The notes under the pieces are model-generated. The model made no database searches, had not been told where the DNA came from, and worked only from the letters and a program-made list of their open reading frames with translations. A stretch of DNA of 64,000 bases from Acidimicrobiia bacterium (GTDB lineage: Bacteria; Actinomycetota; Acidimicrobiia; Spongiisociales; ZC4RG35), in the NCBI GenBank assembly GCA_013812505.1, contig JACCTH010000082.1, forward strand, positions 1-64,000, read 5' to 3'. Of the stretch, positions 8,315 to 17,705 are shown one piece after another (the first letter of the stretch is position 1; each line of letters opens with the position of its first letter). The position numbers and the translations under genes are program-made.

Positions 8315-8995
8315 TCAAACCAGTCGAAGCTGACCGGATTCCTCGGGCGGATCGTGGAGCCGATCATCGTTGTTGCGAACACTGTTGACCCGGCTCGAAA
8401 CGGTGCGCTCCATCCACAGATCGGGATCGATTGGCTCCAGCAACGATTGCGCAGCTTCGGGATCAGTTTGGTCGCGGTCGAGCCAGGCGTCCCAGTTCGC
8501 CGGGTCGAGCGCGATCGGCATGCGATCGTGGATTGGGGCGACGACGCCGATCGCAGGTGCAGTGAGGATGGCGCAAGTTCGCACCCACTCTCCGTCGGCG
8601 CCTTTGCGGCTGGCCCAAACTCCGGCAAAGCCGACCGGATAACCGTCGGCGCGAAAGATCCAATGCGGGATCTTGGTGCCAGGTTCCCATTCGTAGAAGC
8701 CGTCGGCAGGGATGAGGCAGCGCTTGCGGGCAAACGAGTCGCGAAATATCGGAGCAGTCGCCACCGTCTCAGAACGAGCATTGATCTGGATTGACTTGGT
8801 GTCTTTGGCCCAGTGGGGGACCAGCCCCCACTGCATAGTTCCTAACGAGCGGACATCGTCGCGTTCGGCGACGACATAGACCGCGTCGGTCGGGGCAACG
8901 TTCCATGAAGGTGACAAACCGGGCGACGTCGGGTCGGCTCCGAAATACTCGGCGTAGAAGTCGATGTCCCCCGAAAGCGAAAACCGCCCACACAT
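8315..8995 (-). CDS. SOS-response-associated peptidase / HMCES-like abasic-site protein (SRAP)
   Basis: The protein starts MCGRFS, and Cys2 becomes the N-terminal catalytic residue that crosslinks to abasic sites in single-stranded DNA. An upstream ATG at 9004 would bury this Cys, so 8995 is chosen. TATGGT ends eight bases before 8995 and supports a leaderless start there. Other SRAP marks are WNVAPT, MQWGLVPHWA, INARSET, CLIPADGFYEW and HDRMP, with Asn, Glu and His of the active site present. The family protects abasic sites during replication. Confidence 0.93.
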   Translation of the reverse strand: MCGRFSLSGDIDFYAEYFGADPTSPGLSPSWNVAPTDAVYVVAERDDVRSLGTMQWGLVPHWAKDTKSIQINARSETVATAPIFRDSFARKRCLIPADGFYEWEPGTKIPHWIFRADGYPVGFAGVWASRKGADGEWVRTCAILTAPAIGVVAPIHDRMPIALDPANWDAWLDRDQTDPEAAQSLLEPIDPDLWMERTVSSRVNSVRNNDDRLHDPPEESGQLRLV

Positions 8996-9020
8996 GGACC
9001 ACAACCATAAGACGCGGCGA

Positions 9021-9056
9021 TAAGACGGCGGATCTCCCCCGAAGGGAAGATCCGCC
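9021..9056 (-). terminator. hairpin terminator after rnpB
   Basis: GGCGGATCT (9027-9035) pairs with AGATCCGCC (9048-9056) around a C/G-rich loop. On the minus strand the stem is followed by GTCTTATC, a weak T tract. It sits directly 3' of the RNase P RNA. Confidence 0.7.
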
Positions 9057-9060
9057 GTGT

Positions 9061-9414
<354 letters not shown>

Positions 9415-9870
9415 CCGTCATTGTACCGGCACCGGTATCCGATCGTCCCAGAAACTCCGCCGATGACTATTGCGGCAAAGGCCAAAAGCAGCACGGCGGC
9501 AATCGGGGTCGGGCTGCCTCCCAGGCGCGACACGATGACGACAACCGCAGCGAGAACCAGAGCAGTGATCGACCCGTGAAAGCGCCCATTGACCCGAGCC
9601 ATCCGGCCAGCGACGAAGCCAGCGACGGACATTCCTAGGATGACCGCGACGGTCAGCGCCAAGCCGGCAAGGTCTTCCGACCCGACAGCTCGGGCCAGGA
9701 GAACCAGTAGGGCAAAGATCAGGCCGCTGCCGAGCGCTCCCGCGGCCACGCCGATCACGATCGCTTCGACGCGGAGGATGCCAAGCACTAGTCAGGCCAA
9801 TCCCGCGTGGGGGAGGAGTCGATCAATATCCTGAATGGCTGTTCGCTTCATTTGTTGAAAGGAGCTGGTG

Positions 9871-10521
9871 GTGTCGATCAATAAGTACCTGGCGGAGGCG
9901 ATAGGCACCTTCATCTTGGTGTTCCTCGGTTCGATGTCGGTACTCGCCGCAATCGCCACCGACTCGCCGATCATGGTGGCCGTTCCCTTGGGGTTCGGTC
10001 TAGGGCTGATGGCTGCAATTTTCGCCGTTGGCCATGTCTCCGGTGGTCACTTCAACCCGGCGGTGACACTCGCCATGTGGCTCGACAAACGAACCTCCTC
10101 CTCCGATCTCATTGGCTATTGGATCGGCCAGTTTGTCGGCGGCATCATCGCCTCCGCTGTGGTTCTCGCCGCGACCGACCGGGATGGGGTCCGCGTCACG
10201 GTCAATGTCTCACCCGAAGGCGCCGGTGTGGGGCTGTTGATGGAGTTCGTGCTCACCTTGATCTTCGTGCTCGTCATCCTCGCCTCGACCAAGAAAGCGC
10301 CGGCGATGGCTGGGCTGGTGATCCCCTTCACCCTCGCCGTGGTGCACCTTGCGGGGATTCCTTTTTCTGGAGCGTCGGTCAACCCGGCTCGGTCGTTTGG
10401 GCCCGCCTTGGTGGGCGGCACCTTGAACGAAGTATGGATCTATTTGGTCGCCCCTCTGGCCGGCGCCGCCGTCGCCTGGGTGTTCTGGCGCATGTTCGGG
10501 GGCGACGAAGCCGACGTTTGA
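9871..10521 (+). CDS. aquaporin (MIP family)
   Basis: The 216-residue protein has six membrane segments and both NPA boxes, HFNPAVT in the first half and VNPARSFGPA in the second. Residues of an aquaporin-type filter are visible: His in the VVHLAGIPFSGAS segment and Arg after the second NPA. This favours a water channel over a glycerol facilitator. The second of two adjacent GTG codons (9871) is chosen because GAAAGGAG lies six bases before it, one of the few clear ribosome binding sites in the window. Confidence 0.92.
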   Translation: MSINKYLAEAIGTFILVFLGSMSVLAAIATDSPIMVAVPLGFGLGLMAAIFAVGHVSGGHFNPAVTLAMWLDKRTSSSDLIGYWIGQFVGGIIASAVVLAATDRDGVRVTVNVSPEGAGVGLLMEFVLTLIFVLVILASTKKAPAMAGLVIPFTLAVVHLAGIPFSGASVNPARSFGPALVGGTLNEVWIYLVAPLAGAAVAWVFWRMFGGDEADV

Positions 10522-10594
10522 GCCAGATCGCTGCGTCTCCTACCTCGCACCTAAATTCGGAATTTGGTCAACCTCGCGAGCTCGGATAGGAACT

Positions 10595-11563
10595 GTGGCT
10601 GGAACCGTTCATCAACTGACGATCACCTTGCGATCGGTCAAGCCACCCGTGTGGCGGCGTATCGCGGTGCGGTCGGATACAGCTTTGGGTGAAGCCGCCG
10701 TGATCATGGAAAAGGCCATGGGTTGGAAGAGCTACCACCTCCACTCTTTCGATGCGGATGGGACAACCTATGCCACCCCTGACCCGGATTGGGACAACGA
10801 CGACGAAGACGAAGACAGATTCCGTGTTGCGGATGTGCTGCCCAACGTGGGATCCAAGTTGCGTTGGTATTACGACTTCGGCGACGGGTGGGAACACGAT
10901 GTCGCAGTCGAAAAGATCGGTTCCGCCGAGGCAGGCGTCAGGTACCCGTTTTGTATCGCCGGAGCCAGGGCCTGTCCGCCCGAAGACTGTGGCGGCCCAT
11001 CCGGATATGAACGTCTGCGCGACGCGTTAGCCGATCCATCCCATCCCGAACACGGTCAGCTCCGAGACTGGGCACCGCCGAATTTCGACCCGGCGCACTT
11101 CGACGTTAAGGAGGCGAGCAAGGCGATGCGTTTTCGTCGACGTGACACGATTCGCCAGTACCTAAGTGATCCCGTCTCCATTGGGCCAAGTGTCATCGGG
11201 CTCCATCACATTCAACTTGCCATGCCGGAAGGGGGAGAGGTCAAGGCCGTTGAGTTCTATGAGGGCATACTCGGCATCCCTGAGCTTCCCAAACCTTCTC
11301 ATCTTGCAGGTCGAGGGGGATGTTGGTTTGAAGCGGGAAGCGTTCTTCTCCATTTGGGAGTGGAGGCTGATTTTCAACCGGCTCGAAAAGGGCACCCTGC
11401 TTTGCTGGTTGATGATCTCTCGTCGATGAGTGCGCGCCTCGGCAACGCCGGAGTGGAGGTTGTCGACGATGAGCCGCTTACTGGGTTCCTGCGTTTCTAT
11501 GCCTACGACCCGTTTGGCAACCGCCTCGAGTTTCTCCAGTCGCTCGATGACGGTTCATCCTGA
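10595..11563 (+). CDS. fusion of a pRiA4b ORF-3-like domain and a VOC (glyoxalase-fold) domain
   Basis: Residues about 1-190 match the plasmid pRiA4b ORF-3 family (also carried as a passenger by IS1096-type elements), with KPPVWRRI, YYDFGDGWEH and the Cys-rich AGARACPPEDCGG, a likely metal site. Residues about 205-318 form a VOC domain, with IGLHHIQLAMP, EFYEGILGIPE, CWFEAG and a final YAYDPFGNRLEF containing the metal-ligand Glu. The VOC half looks like a bleomycin-resistance or glyoxalase-type protein. The joined substrate or role is unknown. The stop overlaps the TetR-type palindrome before boxC. Confidence 0.8.
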   Translation: MAGTVHQLTITLRSVKPPVWRRIAVRSDTALGEAAVIMEKAMGWKSYHLHSFDADGTTYATPDPDWDNDDEDEDRFRVADVLPNVGSKLRWYYDFGDGWEHDVAVEKIGSAEAGVRYPFCIAGARACPPEDCGGPSGYERLRDALADPSHPEHGQLRDWAPPNFDPAHFDVKEASKAMRFRRRDTIRQYLSDPVSIGPSVIGLHHIQLAMPEGGEVKAVEFYEGILGIPELPKPSHLAGRGGCWFEAGSVLLHLGVEADFQPARKGHPALLVDDLSSMSARLGNAGVEVVDDEPLTGFLRFYAYDPFGNRLEFLQSLDDGSS

Positions 11564-11592
11564 CTGACCGGACGGTCAGTGAGGACTAGTAT
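11563..11592 (+). promoter_or_regulatory. boxC promoter with TetR-type operator
   Basis: The inverted repeat ACTGACCG (11563-11570) and CGGTCAGT (11573-11580), separated by GA, is a typical TetR-family operator. TAGTAT (11587-11592) ends nine bases before the boxC GTG and is the probable -10 box. The operator covers the -35 region, which fits repression. The half-site ACTGACCG recurs at 14693-14700 just before the local TetR gene. Confidence 0.7.
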
Positions 11593-11601
11593 TGACAAGC
11601 A

Positions 11602-13236
11602 GTGATTGATTTTCGGACTCATCCCAGCCGATACCGACATTGGCAACTGGTGGTGGAGCCTCCGATTGCGCGTCTGATACTCGATGTCGACGAGGATGGC
11701 GGCTTGGGCAACTACGAGTTGAAGCTCAACTCGTACGACCTGGGGGTGGACATCGAGCTGGCCGACGCGGTGCAAAGGCTGAGGTTCGAGCATCCGGAGG
11801 TTGGCGCGGTGCTGGTCGAATCCGGGAAGGACCGGGTGTTCTGCGCCGGGGCCAACATCGGTATGTTGGCCGAGGCCGACCATGGCCTCAAAGTCAACTT
11901 CTGCAAGTTCACCAACGAAACCCGGATCGGCATCGAGGAGGCCAGTGAGAAGTCCCGACAGAGGTATGTCGCTGCTATCAACGGCACTGCTGCCGGTGGA
12001 GGCTATGAACTTGCCCTTGCCTGCGACCAGATCCTTTTGATCGACGATGGCTCCGCCAGTGTCTCGCTTCCCGAGGTGCCGTTGCTCGGTGTGCTGCCCG
12101 GTACAGGGGGTCTTACCCGCCTGACCGATAAACGCCATGTCTTGCGCGACCGTGCCGATGTGCTCTGCACTACCGAGGAAGGAATCAAAGGGCGCCGGGC
12201 CGTCGATTGGGACCTCGTTGACGAGCTGGTGCCTCGGTCCCGCTTCCGCGCTGACGTCCTGGAGCGAGTGACTGCAGCCGCCGCTGACAGCGATCGACCG
12301 GGAGATCGTCGGGGGATCGAGCTCTTTGATCTGAGTCGGACAATCGAGGGGGATCGAATCGGGTATGAAAACGTCTCGGTGCTGATCGATCGGAAACTTC
12401 GCACTGCGTCGATCATGATCAACGGACCGGGGACATCGCCTCCTCTCCAGCCTGCGGAGCTCTCAGATCTGGGAGCATCGTTCTGGCCGCTGGCTCTGGC
12501 GCGCGAACTCGATGACGTTTTGCTTTACCTGCGATTGAACGAGCCCACGGTCGGCACTCTGTTGTTCCGGACGATCGGCGATCCGGAAATGGTCGAGGCC
12601 CACGATCAGTTCCTGCTCGAGAACCTCGACGATTGGTTAGTTCGAGAGATTGTCCTATTCATCGGCCGGACCTGGAAGCGCCTCGACATGACCGCCCGAA
12701 CGGTGGTCAGCCTGATCGAGACAGGAAGCTGCTTTGTCGGGCTACTAGCTGAGCTGCCGCTGGCGTCGGACCGGGTGTACATGTACGAGGAAAAAAGTGA
12801 GAGTGGTCCGCGTCTTCGTCTCACGGCGATGAATCAGGGAACGCTTCCGATGGGGAATGGGCTGAGCCGGCTGGCAACGCGATTTTGGGGTCGCCCCGAC
12901 GCGCTGGCAGCGGTGGAGGCGACGATGGGGAAGGATCTCGATGCCAAAACTGCGGTCGAGCTCGGATTGGCCACTTTCGCCTACGACGAAGTTGATTGGC
13001 AGGACGAGATCCGCCTCTTCTTGGAGGAGCGGGCCGCGTTCAGCCCCGATGCCTTAACCGCCATGGAGGCCAACCTGCGGGTGGCTGGCCCTGAGACCTT
13101 GGAAACAAAGATCTTCGGACGCTTGACCGCTTGGCAGAACTGGGTGTTTTACCGCCCGAATGCCTCCGGCCCTGAGGGAACGCTCCGGTCGTACGGCAGC
13201 GGTCGCCGACCACAAATCGATCGAAAGAGGACGTGA
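11602..13236 (+). CDS. boxC: 2,3-epoxybenzoyl-CoA dihydrolase (benzoyl-CoA-dihydrodiol lyase)
   Basis: The 544-residue crotonase-superfamily protein matches BoxC, which is much longer than ordinary enoyl-CoA hydratases (about 260). It hydrolytically opens the ring of 2,3-epoxybenzoyl-CoA, releasing formate and 3,4-didehydroadipyl-CoA semialdehyde, in the aerobic CoA-linked benzoate pathway. KDRVFCAGANIGML and INGTAAGGGYELALACD form the CoA and oxyanion regions. A GTG start at 11602 follows a leaderless-type -10. boxB follows two bases after the stop, so the two are an operon. Confidence 0.93.
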   Translation: MIDFRTHPSRYRHWQLVVEPPIARLILDVDEDGGLGNYELKLNSYDLGVDIELADAVQRLRFEHPEVGAVLVESGKDRVFCAGANIGMLAEADHGLKVNFCKFTNETRIGIEEASEKSRQRYVAAINGTAAGGGYELALACDQILLIDDGSASVSLPEVPLLGVLPGTGGLTRLTDKRHVLRDRADVLCTTEEGIKGRRAVDWDLVDELVPRSRFRADVLERVTAAAADSDRPGDRRGIELFDLSRTIEGDRIGYENVSVLIDRKLRTASIMINGPGTSPPLQPAELSDLGASFWPLALARELDDVLLYLRLNEPTVGTLLFRTIGDPEMVEAHDQFLLENLDDWLVREIVLFIGRTWKRLDMTARTVVSLIETGSCFVGLLAELPLASDRVYMYEEKSESGPRLRLTAMNQGTLPMGNGLSRLATRFWGRPDALAAVEATMGKDLDAKTAVELGLATFAYDEVDWQDEIRLFLEERAAFSPDALTAMEANLRVAGPETLETKIFGRLTAWQNWVFYRPNASGPEGTLRSYGSGRRPQIDRKRT

Positions 13237-13237
13237 C

Positions 13238-14686
13238 ATGCTGAGCGAAGAAGTCGACTACGACCAACTCATCCCTAACAACGTCGGGCTCGCGTCCGAC
13301 CCCAAGCTCCAACGCGCCTTGGAGGAATGGCATCCGGGTTACATCGACTGGTGGATGGATATGGGACCCGACGGCTTTCAAAACACCGACGTGTGGCTGC
13401 GCACCGCGATCAGCGTCGACAAGTCCGGGTGGGCCAAGTTCGGATTTGTGAAGATGCCCGACTATCGGTGGGGGATTCTCCTGGCCCATCCCGAGGAAGG
13501 GAGAGTGGTCCCCTGCGGCGATCACTACGGGGACCCCGCGTGGCAAGAGGTTCCAGGCGAGTATCGGTCGATGTTGAGAAGGCTGATAGTCGTACAGGGC
13601 GACACCGAACCCGCCTCCGTCGAACAACAGCGTTTGTTGGGAAAAAGTGCTCCGTCGCTCTACGACATGAGAAATCTGTTCCAAGTCAACGTCGAAGAGG
13701 GCCGACACCTTTGGGCGATGGTCTATTTACTGCAGCGCTACTTCGGCCGGGATGGAAGAGAAGAAGCTCACGAGCTAATTCGCCGCCGGTCCGGGAGCGA
13801 GGAGGCGCCTCGGATTCTTGGCGCTTTCAACGAGGAGACTCCCGACTGGCTGTCGTTCTTCATGTTTACCTTTTTCACCGATCGGGACGGCAAGATGCAA
13901 CTCGAATCACTCGCCCAGTCGGGCTTCGACCCGCTTTCTCGGACTTGTCGGTTCATGTTGGCGGAAGAGGCCCATCACATGTTCGTGGGGGACACGGGGT
14001 GCGGCCGGATCATCCGCCGAACTGCGGAAGCGATGCGGGAGGCGAACGTCGAGGATCCTTACGACGTCGAACGAGTTCGAGCGCTGGGGGTGATCGATCT
14101 GCCTCTTATCCAACGGAAAATGAATCTTCACTTTTCCCTAACCCTCGACCTTTTCGGCGCAGAAGAATCGACGAATGCTGCGAACTACTACACCGCCGGG
14201 CTCAAGGCTCGTTACCACGAGGACCAAATCAGAGATGACCATCGACTACATGGGGCGACGTACCCGGTGATGCGGTTGGTCGATGGGGTTTTCACCTCCG
14301 AGGAAGTGCCCGCCCTCATCGGGCTCAACGCGCGATTGCGAGACGACTTCGTTGCGGATTGCGCCGGTGGGGTTCGGCGGTGGAACAAAGACATCCGCGA
14401 AGCTGGGATCGAGTTCGAGCTGCGACTTCCCCATGTTGCCTTTAATCGTGGCGTCGGCGAATTCGCCGGCGTTTCAGTAACTCCGGCGGGCGAAATCATC
14501 TCCGCCGAAGCGGCGAGACAGGACGAGAAGAGCTGGCTCCCGTCAACCGATGACGCCGCCTTCATTGAGGAGTTCATGCAGCCGACCTACCAGATAGGAG
14601 ACTTTGCGGGGTGGATCGCCCGACCATCCAAAGGAGTGCTCGGCCAACCGGTTGACTTTGAGTACGTGAAGGTCCCTGACGCATAG
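13238..14686 (+). CDS. boxB: benzoyl-CoA 2,3-epoxidase, oxygenase subunit
   Basis: The 482-residue protein matches BoxB, the diiron epoxidase that converts benzoyl-CoA to the 2,3-epoxide with O2 and electrons from BoxA. Diiron-ligand segments are visible at VEEGRH (153-157) and AEEAHH (242-247). The length is as expected for the family. The ATG at 13238 follows GAAAGAGG, and the longer upstream reading overlaps boxC and is rejected. The reductase gene boxA and the semialdehyde dehydrogenase boxD are not in the window. Confidence 0.93.
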   Translation: MLSEEVDYDQLIPNNVGLASDPKLQRALEEWHPGYIDWWMDMGPDGFQNTDVWLRTAISVDKSGWAKFGFVKMPDYRWGILLAHPEEGRVVPCGDHYGDPAWQEVPGEYRSMLRRLIVVQGDTEPASVEQQRLLGKSAPSLYDMRNLFQVNVEEGRHLWAMVYLLQRYFGRDGREEAHELIRRRSGSEEAPRILGAFNEETPDWLSFFMFTFFTDRDGKMQLESLAQSGFDPLSRTCRFMLAEEAHHMFVGDTGCGRIIRRTAEAMREANVEDPYDVERVRALGVIDLPLIQRKMNLHFSLTLDLFGAEESTNAANYYTAGLKARYHEDQIRDDHRLHGATYPVMRLVDGVFTSEEVPALIGLNARLRDDFVADCAGGVRRWNKDIREAGIEFELRLPHVAFNRGVGEFAGVSVTPAGEIISAEAARQDEKSWLPSTDDAAFIEEFMQPTYQIGDFAGWIARPSKGVLGQPVDFEYVKVPDA

Positions 14687-14706
14687 GAAATTACTGACCG
14701 GGCGTC

Positions 14707-15321
14707 GTGGTTACTGACGCCGTCCACGGCCGGGGTGCCCGCGAGATCGAGATCATTCGATCGGCGTACCGAGTGATGGCGCGTCGGGGCAGTCATCGGC
14801 TCTCGCTGCAGGACATCGCCGATGAGGCCGGGGTCTCCAAGGGTCTGCTCCTCTACCATTTCGGCAGCAAGGACAACCTTCTGCTGGAGTCGATGCAATG
14901 GGCGCTCGAGCGAACCGCAGAGCGAATCCTCAAAAGAATGGCATCGGCAGCAGACTCTCGAGAGGCGCTGGGAGCGCTGATCGAGGCGGTTTTTGTAAGT
15001 CCTGAGGCCAACCGCGACTTCTACCTTTTCTATTTGGATCTGGTCGAACACCTGGCGCGGGTGCCTTCCTTCTCGACCCTGTCGTCGATGCTCCATGAGA
15101 AGATCAATGGGCTTTACGCCGCGGTGATCGAGACAGGCAGGGCCCGCGGGATCTTTGCCGTTGGGGATGTCGACATTGCCGCGCGAAACATGAGAGCGCT
15201 CATCGAAGGGACGTTTCTGCAATGGCTGCAGACCAGCGGTTGGCGACGCAACCATCGCCAGTGGCGCGATGATTGCCAGCAGGCGTTGATCAAACTCCTC
15301 AGCTCGGCGCCCGAAGCATGA
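14707..15321 (+). CDS. TetR-family transcriptional regulator of the Box cluster
   Basis: The 204-residue protein has an N-terminal helix-turn-helix, LQDIADEAGVSKGLLLYHFG (about 38-57), followed by an all-helical ligand domain. It lies directly after boxB and converges with the CoA-ligase gene, overlapping its end by 23 bases. The ACTGACCG half-site 7 bases before its GTG and the full palindrome before boxC suggest autoregulation and repression of boxCB, probably relieved by benzoyl-CoA or a related thioester. The ligand is inferred from context only. Confidence 0.85.
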   Translation: MVTDAVHGRGAREIEIIRSAYRVMARRGSHRLSLQDIADEAGVSKGLLLYHFGSKDNLLLESMQWALERTAERILKRMASAADSREALGALIEAVFVSPEANRDFYLFYLDLVEHLARVPSFSTLSSMLHEKINGLYAAVIETGRARGIFAVGDVDIAARNMRALIEGTFLQWLQTSGWRRNHRQWRDDCQQALIKLLSSAPEA

Positions 15322-16828
15322 AACGTTGGATCTTGCCGGTCGGCGTTCTCGGGAAATCGGTAACGAACTCGACTACATGCGGATACTGATAGTGCGGCAA
15401 CGTCAACCGACACCAATCCTGAAGAGCTGCCACTAGGCCATCCTCGACCTGATTTGTCTCATTGAGAATCACCGCCGCCATGATTCGCGAGAAATGGTCG
15501 ATTTCAACGGCGACCACCGCGGCTTCCCGGACTGCCTCGTGCTCCATCAGCCGGTTCTCGATCTCGATCGGACTGACCCAAAGCCCTCCGATCTTCATCA
15601 TGTCGTCCACCCGGCCCTCGTACACGTAGTAGCCGTTCTGGTCTTGGTGATAGCGGTCACCCGAGGCGAACCATCCGCCAACGAGCTTGGCCTCAGTCCG
15701 TTCCCTTTGATGCCAGTAGCCGGAGAGCGCACTTGGGCCTCGCACCCACATTTCGCCCGCTTCGCCTGGACCGACGACCTGGTGCTGCTCGTCCCTCAGC
15801 TCGACCTGGTACCCATCGATGGGTTGGCCTGACGTCCCCGGTCGAACCTCGCCGGGCCGATTCGAGCAAAAGATGTGCAGCATCTCCGTCGAGCCGAGAC
15901 CGTCGAGGATTTCGATGCCGGTGCGGTCATAGAAACGATGCCAGATCTCGGGCGGGAGCGGCTCGGCGGCAGAGACGCCCAACCTGACTGACGACCAATC
16001 GGTCTCGTCGAACTGGGGGCTGGCGAGGATGGCGATGTAGAGGGCGGGCACCGAGAAGTAGATGTCAGGGTGATGGGTGTTGACCCGTTCAAAGAGCCGA
16101 TCGGGGGTGGGCCGACCGGTGAGATACACGGACGTCGCGCCGGCTGAAAGTGGAAAGGTCAGGTTGTTCCCGAGTCCGTAGGCGTGATACATCTTCGTGC
16201 TCGAGAACATCACGTCGCCCGGCTTGATCGCGAGGATCGGCCGGGCATAGTTGTCGAATGTTGGCGCGACATCGGCGTGACGGTGGACTACTCCTTTGGG
16301 TGAGCCGGTCGACCCCGAGCTGTACAGCCAGAAAGCCGGGTCGTCAGGATGGGTCGCTACCGGCGCAACCTCGCGCGAGCTTGCGCTAAGCCACTGATCG
16401 AGCGACGCCCCACCCTCGGAAGCCCCGTTGGCAACTATCAATTGCACACCGGCCCGGCTGTCCAATTGCGGAAGGATCTTGTCGAGAAAGGCGCTGTCGA
16501 CGATGGCCGCCACTGCGTAGGAATCGTCGAGGAAGTAGCCAAAGTCCTCGGGGCGGGCGAGGAAATTAACTGCGATGGGGACGGCACCGATTCGCATCGC
16601 ACCGAGGAACGAGGCCGGGAACGCAGGCGTGTCGTCAAGTACGAGGAGAACGCGCTCCTCCCGACGTATTCCGAGGTCGCTTAAACCCGATGCAACCCCG
16701 CAGACCAACGAATGAAGTTGGGAGAAGGAAACTCGCTGATCATCGGTGGTGATGATGGCAGTAGCGTCACCCCGACCTGCATCGAGGTTGGAATCGACGA
16801 GGGTGCTGACGTTCGCGATGGTCTGCAT
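15299..16828 (-). CDS. benzoate-CoA ligase family protein
   Basis: The 509-residue protein is an acyl-adenylate-forming enzyme. It has the AMP-binding loop YSSGSTGSPKGVVHRH, the GLGSTEMLH segment, the hinge ASGDRYHQDQNGYY and VDDMMKIGGLWVSP, and the C-terminal catalytic Lys in PTGKIQRF. Length and sequence fit the benzoate-CoA ligase group, and MYHAYGLGNNLTFP is typical of that group. It would make benzoyl-CoA for BoxB/BoxC. It is transcribed towards the tetR gene. The preferred acid could be a substituted benzoate. Confidence 0.88.
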   Translation of the reverse strand: MQTIANVSTLVDSNLDAGRGDATAIITTDDQRVSFSQLHSLVCGVASGLSDLGIRREERVLLVLDDTPAFPASFLGAMRIGAVPIAVNFLARPEDFGYFLDDSYAVAAIVDSAFLDKILPQLDSRAGVQLIVANGASEGGASLDQWLSASSREVAPVATHPDDPAFWLYSSGSTGSPKGVVHRHADVAPTFDNYARPILAIKPGDVMFSSTKMYHAYGLGNNLTFPLSAGATSVYLTGRPTPDRLFERVNTHHPDIYFSVPALYIAILASPQFDETDWSSVRLGVSAAEPLPPEIWHRFYDRTGIEILDGLGSTEMLHIFCSNRPGEVRPGTSGQPIDGYQVELRDEQHQVVGPGEAGEMWVRGPSALSGYWHQRERTEAKLVGGWFASGDRYHQDQNGYYVYEGRVDDMMKIGGLWVSPIEIENRLMEHEAVREAAVVAVEIDHFSRIMAAVILNETNQVEDGLVAALQDWCRLTLPHYQYPHVVEFVTDFPRTPTGKIQRFMLRAPS

Positions 16829-16866
16829 CTGTGGCCTACTGGTGGCACCGTAGTCTTCGACCCGGC

Positions 16867-17652
16867 ATGGCCGCTCGTTCGTCCCACGACCTCACTCGCC
16901 GCTACGGGAAGGTCGACGGTCACAGGATCGAATACCAGTGGATCGGCGAAAACCCCGAAGGCGTCCCGATGGTGTTCCTGCACGAAGGCCTGGGCAGTAT
17001 CGAGCTCTGGCGGGATTTTCCTGCGGCGGTCGTTGCGGCCACCGGAAGCGCTGGACTGGTCTATTCCCGGTACGGGAACGGCTGGTCCGATCCTTTATCC
17101 GAGCCTCGCCGGCCGGACTACATGCACGTAGAAGCGTTGGAAGTCCTGCCGGCCATCACCGATCGCTTGGTCGGATCCCCGCCGCTGTTGGTCGGTCACT
17201 CCGACGGCGCCTCGATCGCTGTCATTTATGCCGGGAGCGGATACCCAGTCGAGGGTCTCGTGCTGCTGGCCCCGCACGTATACGTCGAAGATTGCTCGGT
17301 GGCTGCGATAGAAGCGATCCGAGGCGATTTTCTCGCCACCGACCTCGCGGAGAAGATGGCCAAGTATCACCGAGACCCCGCGGCCACTTTCTGGGGCTGG
17401 AACGACATTTGGCTGAGCCCACAGTTCCGTGACTGGAACATCGAAGCGTTCCTAACGACGGTTTCGTGTCCGCTCCTCCTTGTCCAAGGCGAAGAGGACG
17501 ACTACGGCACCTCAGCTCAGCTCGACGCGATCGAAACCGGTGCCGCGGGACCGGTGGAGCGTGTCATGGTGGCCGAGGCGCGCCACTCGCCTCATTTATC
17601 CCATATGGACCCCGTGGTGAGCGCCATCGCGGGCTTTGTGGCGGGTCTTTGA
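16867..17652 (+). CDS. alpha/beta hydrolase next to the Box genes
   Basis: The 261-residue alpha/beta hydrolase shows FLHEGLGS (oxyanion region), the nucleophile elbow GHSDGAS, the acidic loop GEEDDYG and a C-terminal ARHSPHLSH with the catalytic His. The in-frame ATG at 16831 would leave two bases before the divergent ligase gene. ATG 16867 is preferred because TAGTCT ends ten bases before it. Hydrolases of this kind often accompany aerobic benzoate pathways and may release trapped CoA thioesters or lactones, but the substrate is not known. Confidence 0.8.
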   Translation: MAARSSHDLTRRYGKVDGHRIEYQWIGENPEGVPMVFLHEGLGSIELWRDFPAAVVAATGSAGLVYSRYGNGWSDPLSEPRRPDYMHVEALEVLPAITDRLVGSPPLLVGHSDGASIAVIYAGSGYPVEGLVLLAPHVYVEDCSVAAIEAIRGDFLATDLAEKMAKYHRDPAATFWGWNDIWLSPQFRDWNIEAFLTTVSCPLLLVQGEEDDYGTSAQLDAIETGAAGPVERVMVAEARHSPHLSHMDPVVSAIAGFVAGL

Positions 17653-17705
17653 TCGTTCTCTGGGCCGGGATCCGTGTCCAGCACGGCTGCGAACCCAGGG
17701 TTCGC

